NCBI RefSeq assembly: GCF_946479975.1 | Contig: NZ_CAMLIX010000016.1 | Location: 1 to 39,886, forward strand | From: an uncultured Flavobacterium sp. | Lineage (GTDB): Bacteria > Bacteroidota > Bacteroidia > Flavobacteriales > Flavobacteriaceae | DNA: 39,886 nucleotides | Direction of reading: 5' to 3' | Shown: positions 24,312 through 34,185 of the stretch, piece after piece | Position numbering within the stretch: the first letter of the stretch is position 1 | Layout of the letters: each line of letters starts with the position of its first letter | Program-made: the position numbers and the translations under genes | Notes under the pieces: model-generated | The model's database searches: none | What the model saw: only the letters and a program-made list of their open reading frames with translations | What the model was told of the DNA's origin: nothing

Positions 24312-25727
24312 TCAATCTATTAATTTATTGATCATACCATTAAAAATAAATCCATGAAAAGGCAAAACAGAATACCAGTATAATTTTCCTAATATTCCCT
24401 TTGGCCTAAAGGTTGCTGCCTGATATAATGTATTATTAAAAATTTTAAACTCCAGCCAAGCTTCGCCGGGAAGCTTCATCTCGGCATAGAGAATTAATTT
24501 TCCTTGTTCTTTGTCGGCATAAACCACACGCCAAAAATCCAATGCATCTCCTGAATGAATCTCATGTTTGTTTGTTCTTCCGCGTCTGACGCCCACACCT
24601 CCGAAAATCTTATCAATAAAACCCCGCAGACTCCATAGCCAGTCTGCATAATACCAGCCAGTTTCTCCACCTATAGACCAAATTTTGGCAATCGTAGTAT
24701 CTCTGTTTATAATTTTTCTTTTTCTTCTGTCAATAAAACAGTCCTTTTTAGGGACTTTGAGATAGTAGGACACACTTCCTTTAAACTGTCCGCTAATTTG
24801 TGAATCTTTCCAGCTCGAAGCTACTGAATCTTCATCAATCTTCACGAGTGCCTTTTGCAAAGCCTGTTTGTAGCTAATGGGTTTTACATTCAATAAATCA
24901 TTAATCCTATTGTCGCTGCAAACGACTTCCACTTTCATGCTGCTTACTAATGCCGAAGCCAGTTTGAAGGACGTAGAAGTAATAAAATAGAGCCAATACG
25001 ATGATAATTTTGGTGTCATTACCGGAAGCGTATAAATATATCTTTTGAGTTTCTTCTCCTCGGCAAATTGAAGCAACATTTCCTTGTAGGTCAGAATATC
25101 AGGACCGCCAATATCAAAACTCTGGTTATAGGTTTTAGTATTTAGCAATGCTTTTATCAAAAAATCTAAAACATCGCTAATCGCAATGGGCTGGCATTTG
25201 GTATTCAGCCATTTTGGTGTAATCATTACCGGCAGTTTATGAACCAAATCCCGTATAATTTCAAATGAGGCACTGCCGGAACCTACAATAATTCCGGCTC
25301 TGAGTGTAGTCGTTGAAATCTTTCCGCTTCTTAGAATTTCTTCTACAGCTTTTCTTGAAGATAAATGCTTGGATAAGGATCTGTCATTGACTATTCCGCT
25401 TAAATAAATAACTTGCCGAGCGTTTGTCTTGTTTATTTTTTCTTTGAAATTATTTGCCGAAATTCTTTCCAGTTCATCATAGTTATCAGCAGCAGACATC
25501 GAATGAATTAGATAATAAGCGGAGTCAATATCATTAGGAATATTCTCAACACTCTCCTTGTTTAGAAAGTCTACTTGAATAAGCTGTATATTTGGAGAAG
25601 CTTTCTCAGGATAATAAAACCTGTTTTTATCCCGCGCACAGCAGATTACTTCATGTCCCTGATCAAGCAGTAAAGGCAATAGCCTTTTGCCAATATATCC
25701 TGTTGTGCCTGTTAATAAGATTTTCAT
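24312..25727 (-). CDS. SDR-family NAD(P)-binding protein with C-terminal DUF2867
   Basis: A 471-residue protein. The N-terminal half (about 1-290) is an atypical/extended SDR Rossmann fold beginning 'MKILLTGTTGYIGKRLLPLL', with the TGxxGxxG nucleotide-binding motif, 'VDFLNKESV', 'YYLIHSMS', and 'SFDIGGPDILTYKEML', as in complex-I-NDUFA9-like and nucleoside-diphosphate-sugar epimerase-like proteins. The C-terminal part (about 320-470) matches DUF2867 ('GGVGVRRGRTNKHEIHSGDALDFWRV', 'EAWLEF', 'ATFRPKGILGKLYWYSVLPFH'). This fusion is common in bacteria but has no established reaction. It is preceded by a short SDR gene 11 bases upstream, probably an operon. Unrelated in function to the cyanophycin genes as far as I can see. 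Confidence 0.85.
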   Translation of the reverse strand: MKILLTGTTGYIGKRLLPLLLDQGHEVICCARDKNRFYYPEKASPNIQLIQVDFLNKESVENIPNDIDSAYYLIHSMSAADNYDELERISANNFKEKINKTNARQVIYLSGIVNDRSLSKHLSSRKAVEEILRSGKISTTTLRAGIIVGSGSASFEIIRDLVHKLPVMITPKWLNTKCQPIAISDVLDFLIKALLNTKTYNQSFDIGGPDILTYKEMLLQFAEEKKLKRYIYTLPVMTPKLSSYWLYFITSTSFKLASALVSSMKVEVVCSDNRINDLLNVKPISYKQALQKALVKIDEDSVASSWKDSQISGQFKGSVSYYLKVPKKDCFIDRRKRKIINRDTTIAKIWSIGGETGWYYADWLWSLRGFIDKIFGGVGVRRGRTNKHEIHSGDALDFWRVVYADKEQGKLILYAEMKLPGEAWLEFKIFNNTLYQAATFRPKGILGKLYWYSVLPFHGFIFNGMINKLID

Positions 25728-25738
25728 GCTTTTGTAGC

Positions 25739-26422
25739 TTATATTTTAAAACTGACCAAACCATAATCCATTTGAAAAATCTGGCCAGAAATTGATCCTG
25801 CTGCTTTAGAAATCAGATAATCTGTCATTTGTGCTACTTCATGAGGTTTTAAATAATTTTTAAGCGGATGGCGTTCTGCCATATTTTCTTTCATACGATC
25901 ATTTCGTAATATGGATGCAGATAATGACGTTTCGGTAATCGTTGGTGCAATGGCATTAATTCGGATCGTAGGTGCCAGTTCTGCTCCTAACGATTTAACA
26001 AGGCCTTCTACTCCGCCTTTTGCAGCCGCAATACTGGAGTGAAAAGGCATTCCTAGTTTTACTGCAACTGTACTAAAAAGGACAATGGACGGATTTTTAC
26101 CTTTTTTTAAAGCCGGCAGATACTGCCGTATAGCTTTTACAGCGCCAATAACATTGATTTCGAAATCATGTCTAAAATCATCAATACACAAACTCAAAAT
26201 AGGTTTCAGATTTATAGACCCCGGACAATAAATTAGAGAATCAATGCTTTCTATTTCGGGAAGAGTATCCATTAATACATCGGCACTATAATGAATCAAA
26301 TTTGGGTGTGAAATTTCAGGAACGCTCCTGCTGATGTTGTAAACTGTCTTATTTTGTATTTGTTGCTCAACTATAGCGCTTCCAATTCCTTTGCTGCCTC
26401 CAATTACTAATATCTTTTCCAT
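25739..26422 (-). CDS. Short-chain dehydrogenase/reductase-like protein, catalytic Tyr replaced
   Basis: A 227-residue Rossmann-fold SDR: 'ILVIGGSKGIGSAIV' (GxxxGIG cofactor motif, 4-18), Asn90 in 'EINVIGA', Ser117 in 'LFSTVAV', and the C-terminal 'QIFQMDYG'. At the active site the usual YxxxK reads IAAAK: Ile131 stands where the catalytic tyrosine should be, Lys135 is kept. A sub-group of SDR-like proteins with 'SxAAAKG' exists, so this is not a sequencing error. A redox role is uncertain. ATG 26422 is chosen because the protein then starts directly with the first beta strand; an in-frame ATG at 26449 would add nine residues. It precedes the SDR-DUF2867 gene by 11 bases. Confidence 0.82.
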   Translation of the reverse strand: MEKILVIGGSKGIGSAIVEQQIQNKTVYNISRSVPEISHPNLIHYSADVLMDTLPEIESIDSLIYCPGSINLKPILSLCIDDFRHDFEINVIGAVKAIRQYLPALKKGKNPSIVLFSTVAVKLGMPFHSSIAAAKGGVEGLVKSLGAELAPTIRINAIAPTITETSLSASILRNDRMKENMAERHPLKNYLKPHEVAQMTDYLISKAAGSISGQIFQMDYGLVSFKI

Positions 26423-26580
26423 AATTTTCCATCTAAAAATTAAACTCATATAGATTGTATTTTAAGTTCGCTCAAGAAATTCTGTTGGTTTAAAAACAAT
26501 CAGATTTATAGCAATCAAATATCAATGTGCAATAACAAAACACACAATTTAGGTTTTGCGCTGGAAATAATGAAGTCTAA

Positions 26581-26613
26581 AAAAGCGATTAAAAATATTT
26601 TTTAATCGCTTTT
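26581..26613 (-). terminator. Terminator of the fasciclin gene
   Basis: Perfect 15-bp inverted repeat (AAAAGCGATTAAAAA, 26581-26595; complement 26599-26613) with a 3-base loop, about 60 bases after the fasciclin stop, with T-runs at the 3' side on the minus strand. It also isolates the downstream SDR pair. Confidence 0.7.
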
Positions 26614-26671
26614 AAATTTCTAAAACTTAAGGAACGAGCCTATATTTCAGTGAAAGCATTTATTTATACAT

Positions 26672-27649
26672 TTAAAATTTTGGCAACAATACTTTATCAA
26701 TTACATGAATTATTCCATTGGAACATTGTACATCCGTTGCTATAATACTACTCACTCTTCCACTGGCATCTGTAATTTTTGGACCACCGGTTAAGCCTAC
26801 TGTAAAATTTTGTCCTGCAAACGTACTAACCACCTGGCCATTTGTTAAAGCGGATGATTGTACATTTGCTCCAACAACTACATGATACTTCAGCGTAGTT
26901 TCAAGAACGTTGGCTGGGATCGCAGCAAGTCCGGAAAATCCAGTTTCTGTCAGAAAGGCAGCAAAAGCAGCATTGGTAGGAGCAAAAACTGTAAAAGGGG
27001 AATTGGTTGTTCCTGATAATGTTCCAGCAAAACCTGATGCAGAATTGTAAGTCAAAGCCGCTACTAATGTTGTAAAATTCTTATTGGCAATTGCATGATT
27101 TACAATTGTCGGAAGTCCGATGACACCATCAACGATATGAACGACTCCATTTGAAGCTTCAATATCAGCTGCTGCTACCGCTGCTCCTCCATTATTTTTA
27201 CCGCCGTTTATATCAACACTACTACCTTTTTCAAGATACATGCTAATCGTATTGGAAGATGAGGCACTGCCTTTTGCTAATGTTTTAACGTAGCCTGTTG
27301 CAATTTCGGATGATTTAACTTTCGTGCTTAAAACATGATTGAGTAATATTTCTTTTAATGCTGCCACTGGAACCGCATCAAGATTAGCATAGCCTTTGGC
27401 TGATAAAAAGGCAGTGAATGCAGCATTAGTTGGTGCAAAAACGGTATAAGAACCGGAAGAGTTCAATGTTGCTGTAAGGCCTGCTTTATCTAAAGCGGCA
27501 ACCAAAGAACTGAGATTCGAATTTGTTTTAGCAATAGATACTATAGTCTGAGGCTGCTGAGATGAATTATCATCATCATTACTACATGAAGTACTTGCTA
27601 AAACAATTAGGGCTAAAAAAGCCATTAATTTAATTTTGATAGTTTTCAT
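26672..27649 (-). CDS. Fasciclin (FAS1) repeat lipoprotein
   Basis: A 325-residue lipoprotein: lipobox around Cys22 ('STSC') followed by SNDDDNSS, an acidic surface-export-like stretch. Two FAS1 domains (about 37-178 and 180-325), each with the H1 motif ('SYTVFAPTNAAFTAFL', 'PFTVFAPTNAAFAAFL') and the H2-like end ('NGVVHIVDGVI', 'NGIIHVIDKVL'). FAS1 domains mediate adhesion and cell-surface interaction. Stands alone between its own promoter region and a strong terminator; not linked to the neighbouring loci. Confidence 0.9.
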   Translation of the reverse strand: MKTIKIKLMAFLALIVLASTSCSNDDDNSSQQPQTIVSIAKTNSNLSSLVAALDKAGLTATLNSSGSYTVFAPTNAAFTAFLSAKGYANLDAVPVAALKEILLNHVLSTKVKSSEIATGYVKTLAKGSASSSNTISMYLEKGSSVDINGGKNNGGAAVAAADIEASNGVVHIVDGVIGLPTIVNHAIANKNFTTLVAALTYNSASGFAGTLSGTTNSPFTVFAPTNAAFAAFLTETGFSGLAAIPANVLETTLKYHVVVGANVQSSALTNGQVVSTFAGQNFTVGLTGGPKITDASGRVSSIIATDVQCSNGIIHVIDKVLLPKF

Positions 27650-27691
27650 AAGTCTCTTTTTTTGATTTGTAGCACTAAATTAATAAATATT

Positions 27692-27786
27692 GTTTAACTA
27701 AAATTAAAAAAGGTTAAACAAAATTAAAAATTTAACATTTTAACATACTAAATATCATACAGTTAAACTAAAAAAAACGTTTAAAC
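27692..27786. promoter_or_regulatory. Cluster of GTTTAAC/GTTAAAC motifs upstream of the fasciclin gene
   Basis: GTTTAAC (27692), GTTAAAC (27713), GTTAAAC (27762) and the palindrome GTTTAAAC (27779) lie within 95 bases. A -7-like TAATTTTG (minus, 27719-27726) overlaps the second. They may be operator or alternative-sigma elements; base composition is AT-rich, so chance is possible. Confidence 0.3.
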
Positions 27787-28051
27787 AAGGATAACTTTGC
27801 TTCCACCTCTGGATAATGTGTTCTTAAAAATATCGTCGTACAAATTGACCTAATTTAGCTAATTCAATAGAAGATTAAAAAAGTTTTGTTTGCTATTATT
27901 TTGTCCAATTTTGTTCAGATTAATACTTTATTTGTACCTCGGTATCTGTGAAACCCAATAAATACTGGCTGTTAATTTCTGCATCGGCAAATAAGATAAC
28001 ATAAAGCGATTAAAAGTCGGGGGACTTTACATTTCTATTGCTTCTCAACAA

Positions 28052-28095
28052 AAAAGTTGTGCAATCCCGAAAACTTTCAGGATTGTATAACTTTT
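28052..28095 (+). ncRNA. Long hairpin in the 761-base intergenic region 27650-28410
   Basis: AAAAGTTGTGCAATCC (28052-28067) pairs with GGATTGTATAACTTTT (28080-28095) over 16 positions, two of them G-U only if the plus strand is transcribed. The loop is 12 bases. A shorter hairpin AAAGTC/GACTTT precedes it (about 28013-28028). The rest of this gene-free stretch shows no ORF or tRNA that I can support. It may mark a small plus-strand RNA or its terminator. Confidence 0.3.
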
Positions 28096-28323
28096 AGAAG
28101 TCTTTCTTTAAATACAGATGTTTTTAATAAAAAACAAGGTCTGGCGAGTTTAGGTTCGAAAATTTAGAATCCTCGTAACCTGTAAATCATATAATTTGCA
28201 GGCTTTTCTTGTTTTATGACACTTTCCCTTTTTTTAAAGTTCAAAATAGCTCATAGATATTGAAGGTGTAATTTCTAATTTCTTTTCCTTTATTATATCT
28301 TCAAATAGAAAATAATTAAGATG

Positions 28324-28357
28324 AAAAGGCTGCCTCAAAATTGAGACAGCCTTTTTT
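28324..28357 (-). terminator. Terminator of the secreted amidase gene
   Basis: AAAAGGCTGCCTCAA (28324-28338) faces TTGAGACAGCCTTTT (28341-28355). One internal pair is G-U on the minus strand and a C/A mismatch on the plus strand, so it is made for the minus-strand gene that stops at 28411. Followed by TTTT. Confidence 0.75.
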
Positions 28358-28410
28358 ATGCTTGGAATCTAAAAGCAGACAATCTGCCTAAAATTTAAAT
28401 AATTATAAAA

Positions 28411-30516
28411 TTACTTATTTAAAATAATTTTCTTGGTAGACGTTTTGCCATCAGTTACAACCTGAAGCAGATAAATTCCTTGGTCAAAATTGTTTAAATC
28501 AAGTTGTTTTTCATTTCCTTCAAAAGTTGTATTCAACAATTGCTGACCTAAAATGTTATACAAATAAACATCTGATTTTGTATTATTTTCTAAATTCAAG
28601 TTCAAGATTCCGTTTGTTGGATTTGGGTATACTACCAAGCCTTCCGTAATTTTTACCTCTTCAACATCAGCCACATCCAACATTTTTCTAGTTCCAGAAC
28701 ATCCAGAAATATAGTTATGCTGAATATCATCAATCCAAACTGTCATTGTATTTGCGGTGTTACTTTGTTTGATAACAATTGCGTCTAAAGTTACAGATGC
28801 ACCACCAACGATTCCGTTTCCAGTTGTAATCGTTGTTCCAACTGCGGTTGGCAAGAACCATTCGTAGTAATTCCAAGCTCCGTTGTTGATGATTGCAATT
28901 GGAGGCAATTCTTCCAATCCGTCAGCATCATCAATCCAAGCTGTTACGACAGCTCCAGCGTTTGCTGTACTTGTTTTCAGCCAAAAACCGAAAGATCCTT
29001 GATTCCCGACAAATGCCTGATTGCTTGCCGGAGTTCCGCCACCAGAAAGTAAACGAACCAGCCAGTTTGTAGTTACTGAGGTATTATCAATCAAAACTGC
29101 TTTTAAACTTGCTGTACCATTTTTGAACCCATCTGTAGCTCTTGCTAAAGTTGAAGTTGTTGTAATACCAACTGTCGAACCAGAAGTAGTTGGGCTTTGC
29201 GTAAATCTTCCAGCAGAAGCTTCAAAAGTTTCTAATGCTGAAGTTGTATTTGAGCCCACGCAAACTGTCATTTGATAAGTGCTAGAGCCGCAAGCGTTAG
29301 TAGCCACTAAAGTAATCGTTTTTGAGCCAGCAGTTGTAAAACTTACTGATGGGTTTTGAGCCGTACTTGTTGCAGGAGAACCATTAGGAAAAGTCCACGC
29401 ATATAAAGTTGCTCCCGTCGAAGTATTAGTTATCGTCATGCTTTCTCCTATTGCTAATTCTACCAAAGGAGCTGTGAAACCTGCTACTACAGTCGCTGCA
29501 GGGTTTACTGTTACTAATCCTGTTACTGTCTTAGTATCTGAACCTACACTGTTTGTAGCTGTTAAACTTGCGTCGTATGTTCCAGCTGTATTATAAGTAA
29601 TTACCGGACTTGCTGCAGTACTCGTACTTGGCGTTCCTCCTGGAAATGACCAACTGTATGAAGTTGCATTTGTAGAAGTACTAGTATAAGTTACCGTTTG
29701 TCCTTCACAAACTGCAGCAGTTGCTGGAGTAAAATTAGCAACTGGGGCTGTATTTTCTGGCAAACAATCAATAAAAGTAAATTTAAATGCATCTGCAATA
29801 ACAACTCCTGTTGTGCCGGTTGTACGAATCACAGCTTTGCCTGTAGAACCAGCGCTAAAATTGTATCTGCCTAATGAAACCCATGTTGCATTATTAATTT
29901 GCTGATTTACCGTCACAGTAGTTGTTCCGTTTTCGTCAATAATATCTACTGGAACATTTGTTGGACGGTTTGTACCTGCTGTAAAGTTGATAAATACTTC
30001 ATATTTGCCTCTCTGTGCAATTGATGGAGTAAAAGTCGCTGATTTAGTTGCTTTTCCTGTATCGCCATCATGGATATAATCTGTTCCAATGTATCCCGTT
30101 GTTGCAGATGTTGAAGTCCAAGCGCCAACCAAAGTTGCCGCTAAATTATCAACAGTAATTGAGGTTGACCCAGGCAATGTACATCCAGCGCTTTTTGGCG
30201 TAAAACTTACTGGAGCAGAATATTTTGAAGTTCCTGTTGCCGAGCTATAACTCCTGATAGTGTAATAATATACAGTTCCGCCTATTGGCGATTCAGTAAC
30301 TGCCGCATTTATGGCATTCCATGAATAAGTTTTTACAGTATTGACAACATCATTTACAACTACAGTACTATTTGGCGCAGCTGCCGATGTAAATCCGTCT
30401 GTATCATTCCATCCTGAATTCGATTTGGAAACCTGAATGCGGTAATCAGCAATTGAAATTGTTGAGTCCCAAGTAAAATTTACCGGAGTACTCACATATA
30501 TTTGACCCGACGTTGG
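28411..30516 (-). repeat. Duplicated C-terminal module block, copy 1
   Basis: This stretch, encoding fibronectin-like, golvesin-C-like, two PKD, jelly-roll and T9SS domains, is closely similar to 32049-34185. Long identical runs include 'GTPASNQAFVGNQGSFGFW' (one residue different) and 'IVGG(A/V)SVTLDAIVIKQ'. A gene-tail duplication or recurrent conversion explains it. Confidence 0.85.
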
Positions 30517-31917
30517 CGCTGTTGGAGTTGGAACATTTGTTGTGCTTCCTGCGGCAATTTTTGCTAATAAAACATTCCAACGAGCTGTTGTAAGATTAGG
30601 ACAATCTGTTCCTGAATTTACGTCGTTATGACCGTAAATCCCGCGGTTCCCATTTGTAACACGTCTTGTTTTTGGAACGCCATTTCTGTCACAAACATCA
30701 ATTGCCAAGGCTGCGGCCGCATTCAGCATCGGCTGGCTGTCCCACATTGATAAATTGGTAGCCAAAACTTCATGTTCTGTACTCACTCCTGCTCCATTCC
30801 ACTGTGGATATCCAGAAACTCCCTGAGAATAAGAGCGGTCTGCTTCACGAACAACCTGCGAAATCTGGCCATCTGAATTACGGATACAATAGTGCGCAGA
30901 TGTTGGGGTTGTTCTGCTGCAATCATTGAAATAAGAGATTGCGCCCTCATAAGTACCTGTTGCCATGTAGTGAACAAAATAATAATCGATACCATAACCA
31001 TTACGCCCCACGCCATAATTACAAGCTGTAATTCTTGATAAAGCGCCTGGATAATCAACCGCCATAGTTGCTTCGGTCGCACTAATTTTTGCTGTAGAAC
31101 CTTTTGAAGTCTTAGCTGGTGGAATTGTTACTGTATTTCCTTTGATATCAATAATTTCTTTCCAAAGCGTAACGGTTTTAGAACCATCCTTAATTACTTT
31201 AAAGAAACGTTCAGCCAATGAAGTTTTCATTGTTTCATCTTTAAGACCAGTCAATTCTCGGGTTGCATCGAACCAATCTTCCAAACTTTTTGGATTTACA
31301 TTTTTCTGATAACTTTTAAGCAAAGCCGCAGCGGCTCTAATATTAGTTTTGGCATCAGTCTTAATAGCTTCTGGAGTAGATTTGATAAGTTTTGCTGCTA
31401 CAGCAATTTGGTTGTTGTAGTCGCTTTCGATCAATCCCATTACACCCCAAGATCCATAGAAAGATGAAGAAACCTGAGCCCAGTTACTTTGTACTTGCCC
31501 AACAGCCATCAAAATTTCTACAGGGACACCAAATTCTTTGCTTGCATCTGCAAAATATTTAGCCATTGTTGCAACAGAAGGATGTGGCCTATTTAGATAC
31601 TCTTTCAAAAGTTCTCCGTTATGTTCACATTCTAAATCATCATGTTTATCCGCTAAACCCGGTTTGCTAGTTACAGCATTTTTTTTATTTGCAAACGCCA
31701 AATAATCGCCCATATCTCTTTGTAGAAATACTTCGCCATCAGGCTTAACTTCTTTTTTGATAGAAGATTTTAAATATTTGTCGGCCAAAGAATAGAGCTG
31801 CGCATCACTTGGCTTGTTGGAGTCTGGCGTCGTTTGCGCCAAACCGGATAGAATAGTAAATAAAACCATAATTGCAGCAATTTGGTTTCGTAAATTAATA
31901 GGTTTGTTTTTCTTCAT
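28411..31917 (-). CDS. Secreted N-acetylmuramoyl-L-alanine amidase, multidomain, T9SS-exported
   Basis: A 1168-residue protein. Signal peptide about 1-28. An N-terminal lysozyme/SLT-like helical domain (about 110-240; 'FGVPVEILMAVGQVQSNW...GSWGVMGLIE') has Gln143 where the catalytic Glu of lytic transglycosylases stands, so it is probably a binding domain. An Amidase_2 domain (about 285-455) follows with likely zinc ligands His316 ('FVHYMA'), His430 ('IYGHNDV') and Cys439 ('GTDCPNL'). Then come a fibronectin-like domain (about 470-575), a golvesin-C-like domain (580-712), two PKD domains (718-895), a carbohydrate-binding-like jelly roll (905-1070) and a T9SS sorting domain (about 1090-1168, 'VYPNPTNGILNL'). 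The last 700 residues nearly duplicate those of the GHL10 protein upstream. Predicted to cut peptidoglycan stem peptides outside the cell. Confidence 0.9.
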   Translation of the reverse strand: MKKNKPINLRNQIAAIMVLFTILSGLAQTTPDSNKPSDAQLYSLADKYLKSSIKKEVKPDGEVFLQRDMGDYLAFANKKNAVTSKPGLADKHDDLECEHNGELLKEYLNRPHPSVATMAKYFADASKEFGVPVEILMAVGQVQSNWAQVSSSFYGSWGVMGLIESDYNNQIAVAAKLIKSTPEAIKTDAKTNIRAAAALLKSYQKNVNPKSLEDWFDATRELTGLKDETMKTSLAERFFKVIKDGSKTVTLWKEIIDIKGNTVTIPPAKTSKGSTAKISATEATMAVDYPGALSRITACNYGVGRNGYGIDYYFVHYMATGTYEGAISYFNDCSRTTPTSAHYCIRNSDGQISQVVREADRSYSQGVSGYPQWNGAGVSTEHEVLATNLSMWDSQPMLNAAAALAIDVCDRNGVPKTRRVTNGNRGIYGHNDVNSGTDCPNLTTARWNVLLAKIAAGSTTNVPTPTAPTSGQIYVSTPVNFTWDSTISIADYRIQVSKSNSGWNDTDGFTSAAAPNSTVVVNDVVNTVKTYSWNAINAAVTESPIGGTVYYYTIRSYSSATGTSKYSAPVSFTPKSAGCTLPGSTSITVDNLAATLVGAWTSTSATTGYIGTDYIHDGDTGKATKSATFTPSIAQRGKYEVFINFTAGTNRPTNVPVDIIDENGTTTVTVNQQINNATWVSLGRYNFSAGSTGKAVIRTTGTTGVVIADAFKFTFIDCLPENTAPVANFTPATAAVCEGQTVTYTSTSTNATSYSWSFPGGTPSTSTAASPVITYNTAGTYDASLTATNSVGSDTKTVTGLVTVNPAATVVAGFTAPLVELAIGESMTITNTSTGATLYAWTFPNGSPATSTAQNPSVSFTTAGSKTITLVATNACGSSTYQMTVCVGSNTTSALETFEASAGRFTQSPTTSGSTVGITTTSTLARATDGFKNGTASLKAVLIDNTSVTTNWLVRLLSGGGTPASNQAFVGNQGSFGFWLKTSTANAGAVVTAWIDDADGLEELPPIAIINNGAWNYYEWFLPTAVGTTITTGNGIVGGASVTLDAIVIKQSNTANTMTVWIDDIQHNYISGCSGTRKMLDVADVEEVKITEGLVVYPNPTNGILNLNLENNTKSDVYLYNILGQQLLNTTFEGNEKQLDLNNFDQGIYLLQVVTDGKTSTKKIILNK

Positions 31918-32006
31918 ACATTTTGTTTTTTGTTAATAAATAGCTTACGATAGTGTGGTTAATAGTAAGAAATCACATAAAAAAATATTTATTTAAGCAT
32001 AAAAGA

Positions 32007-32026
32007 ACCGCCAGTAAATTGGCGGT
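32007..32026 (-). terminator. Terminator of the GHL10 gene
   Basis: ACCGCCA (32007-32013) and TGGCGGT (32020-32026) form a 7-bp GC-rich stem with a 6-base loop; on the minus strand it is followed by TCTTTT. It lies 23 bases after the stop at 32049. Confidence 0.65.
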
Positions 32027-32048
32027 CTCTTAGCGTAAAAACCAAAAA

Positions 32049-34185
32049 TTATTTATTTAAAATGACTTTTTTAGTAGTGATTTTTCCATCTGTTGTAACC
32101 TGAAGAAGATAAATTCCATTTCCAAAATTGTTCAGATCAAGTTGTTGTTCTGTACCTTCAAAAGTGGTATTTATTAATTGCTGTCCAGTGATATTAAATA
32201 ATCGAACATCTGATTTTACATTGCTGTCCAGTTTCAAATTTAAAATTCCGTTGGTCGGATTTGGATATACAATCAATTCATCTGAAACTTTAATGTCTTC
32301 AACCTTTTCCTCTTCAAGCGCCGCAACATCTTCTACATTAGACATTTTTCTGGTTCCAGCACAAGCCGAAATATAATTGTGCTGAATATCATCAATCCAA
32401 ACTGTCATCGTATTTGCAGTATTATTTTGTTTGATTACAATGGCATCTAATGTTACCGAAACACCACCAACAATTCCGTTTCCTGTTGTGATAGTTGTTC
32501 CAACTGCAGTTGGCAAAAACCATCCATAGTAATTCCAACTTCCGTTATTGATAATGGTTTGCGGAGGCAATTCTTCCAAGCCATCGGTATCATCAATCCA
32601 AGCCGTTACTGTCGCTCCTGCATTTGCTGTACTTGTTTTCATCCAAAATCCAAAAGAGCCTTGATTCCCAACAAAAGCCTGATTATTTGCAGGAGTTCCT
32701 CCGCCAGAAAGCAAACGTACCAACCAGTTTGTAGTTATTGCTGTGTTGTCATTTAAAACGGCTTTTAAACTCGCTGTTCCGTTTTTGTAGCTGTCTGTAG
32801 CTCTAGCTAATGTTGATGTTGTTGCAATTCCTGCTGTCGAGCCCGATGCAGTCGGAGCACTTGTAAATCTTCCAGCTGAAGTTTCAAAAGTCTCCAACGT
32901 AGTTTTGGTATTTGTTCCAACACAAATTGCCATTGTATACGTATTGCTTCCACAGGCATTTGAAGCCACAAGAGTAATAGTTTTAGTTCCTGTTGTTGTA
33001 AAATTCACTGTTGGGTTTGCAGATGTACTTGTAGCTGGAGAACCATTCGGGAAAGTCCAAGCATAAGCTGTAGCGCCTGTAGAAGTATTGGTCAATGTCA
33101 TATTTTCGCCCGTCGCTACTTCTGAATAAGGAGCAGTAAAACTTGCTGTAACTGCGCCAGAAGGATTTGCAGTAATTACATTAGTTAGCGTTTTCGTATT
33201 TGAACCTGCTCCATTAGTCGCTGTTAATGCAACATTATAAGTTCCTGCAGTATTATAAGTTACAACAGGATTCGCAGCTGTACTCGTACTTGGGGTTCCG
33301 CCTGGAAATGACCAGCTGTAAGAAGCAGCATTAGTAGAAGCATTAGTATAAGTTACGGTTTGTCCTGCACATATTGTTGCTGAAGCCGGAGTAAAATCGG
33401 CTACAGGTGGCGTTGCATCTGGCAAACAGTCTACGAAATAAAAACGGACAGCATCGGCAATAACAACTCCCGAAGTACCAGTTGTACGAATGACAACTTT
33501 ATTGCTTGTACCAGCACTTAAATTATAAGTTCCCAACGAAACCCAAGTTCCGTTGTTAATTTGCTGATTTACAGGAACGGTTGTTGTTCCACTTTCGTGA
33601 ATGATATCCACGGGGACATTATTAGCGCGATTAGTACCCGCAGTATGATCGATAAAAACTTCGTATCTTCCTCTTTGAGTGATTGTTGGCGTAAAAGTTG
33701 CCGTTTTTGTACCTTTTGCAGTATCACCGTCATGAATATAATTTGATCCAACATAACCCGCCGTTGCTGAAGTTGCAGTCCAAGAGCCTACAAGTGTTGC
33801 ATCAGGATTATCAACTGTAATTACAGTTGTTCCCGGCAAAGTACAATTGGCGCTTTTTGGAGTAAAACTTACCGGAGCAGAATATTTTGAAGTTCCCGTT
33901 GCAGCACTGTAACTTCTTATTGTATAGTAATAAGTCGTTCCTCCTGCTGGAGCTTCATAAACTACAGAATTGGCTTGATCCCAAACATAGCTCATTGTTG
34001 TATTCACAACAGCATTTACAACTACTGCAGCATTTGGAGTTGTTGCGCTTGTAAATCCGTTTGTTTCTGTCCATCCTGTTGCTGATTTTGAAACCTGAAT
34101 ACGATAGTCTCCATTGCTAACACTTGAATTCCAAGAAAAGTTTACAGGAGAACTTACATACAATTGCCCTTCCGTTGGACTTACA
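32049..34185 (-). repeat. Duplicated C-terminal module block, copy 2
   Basis: Partner of 28411-30516 in the same orientation. The two blocks differ mainly at silent or conservative positions and in a short insertion before the sorting domain (VAALEEEKVEDIKVSD in this copy). Confidence 0.85.
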
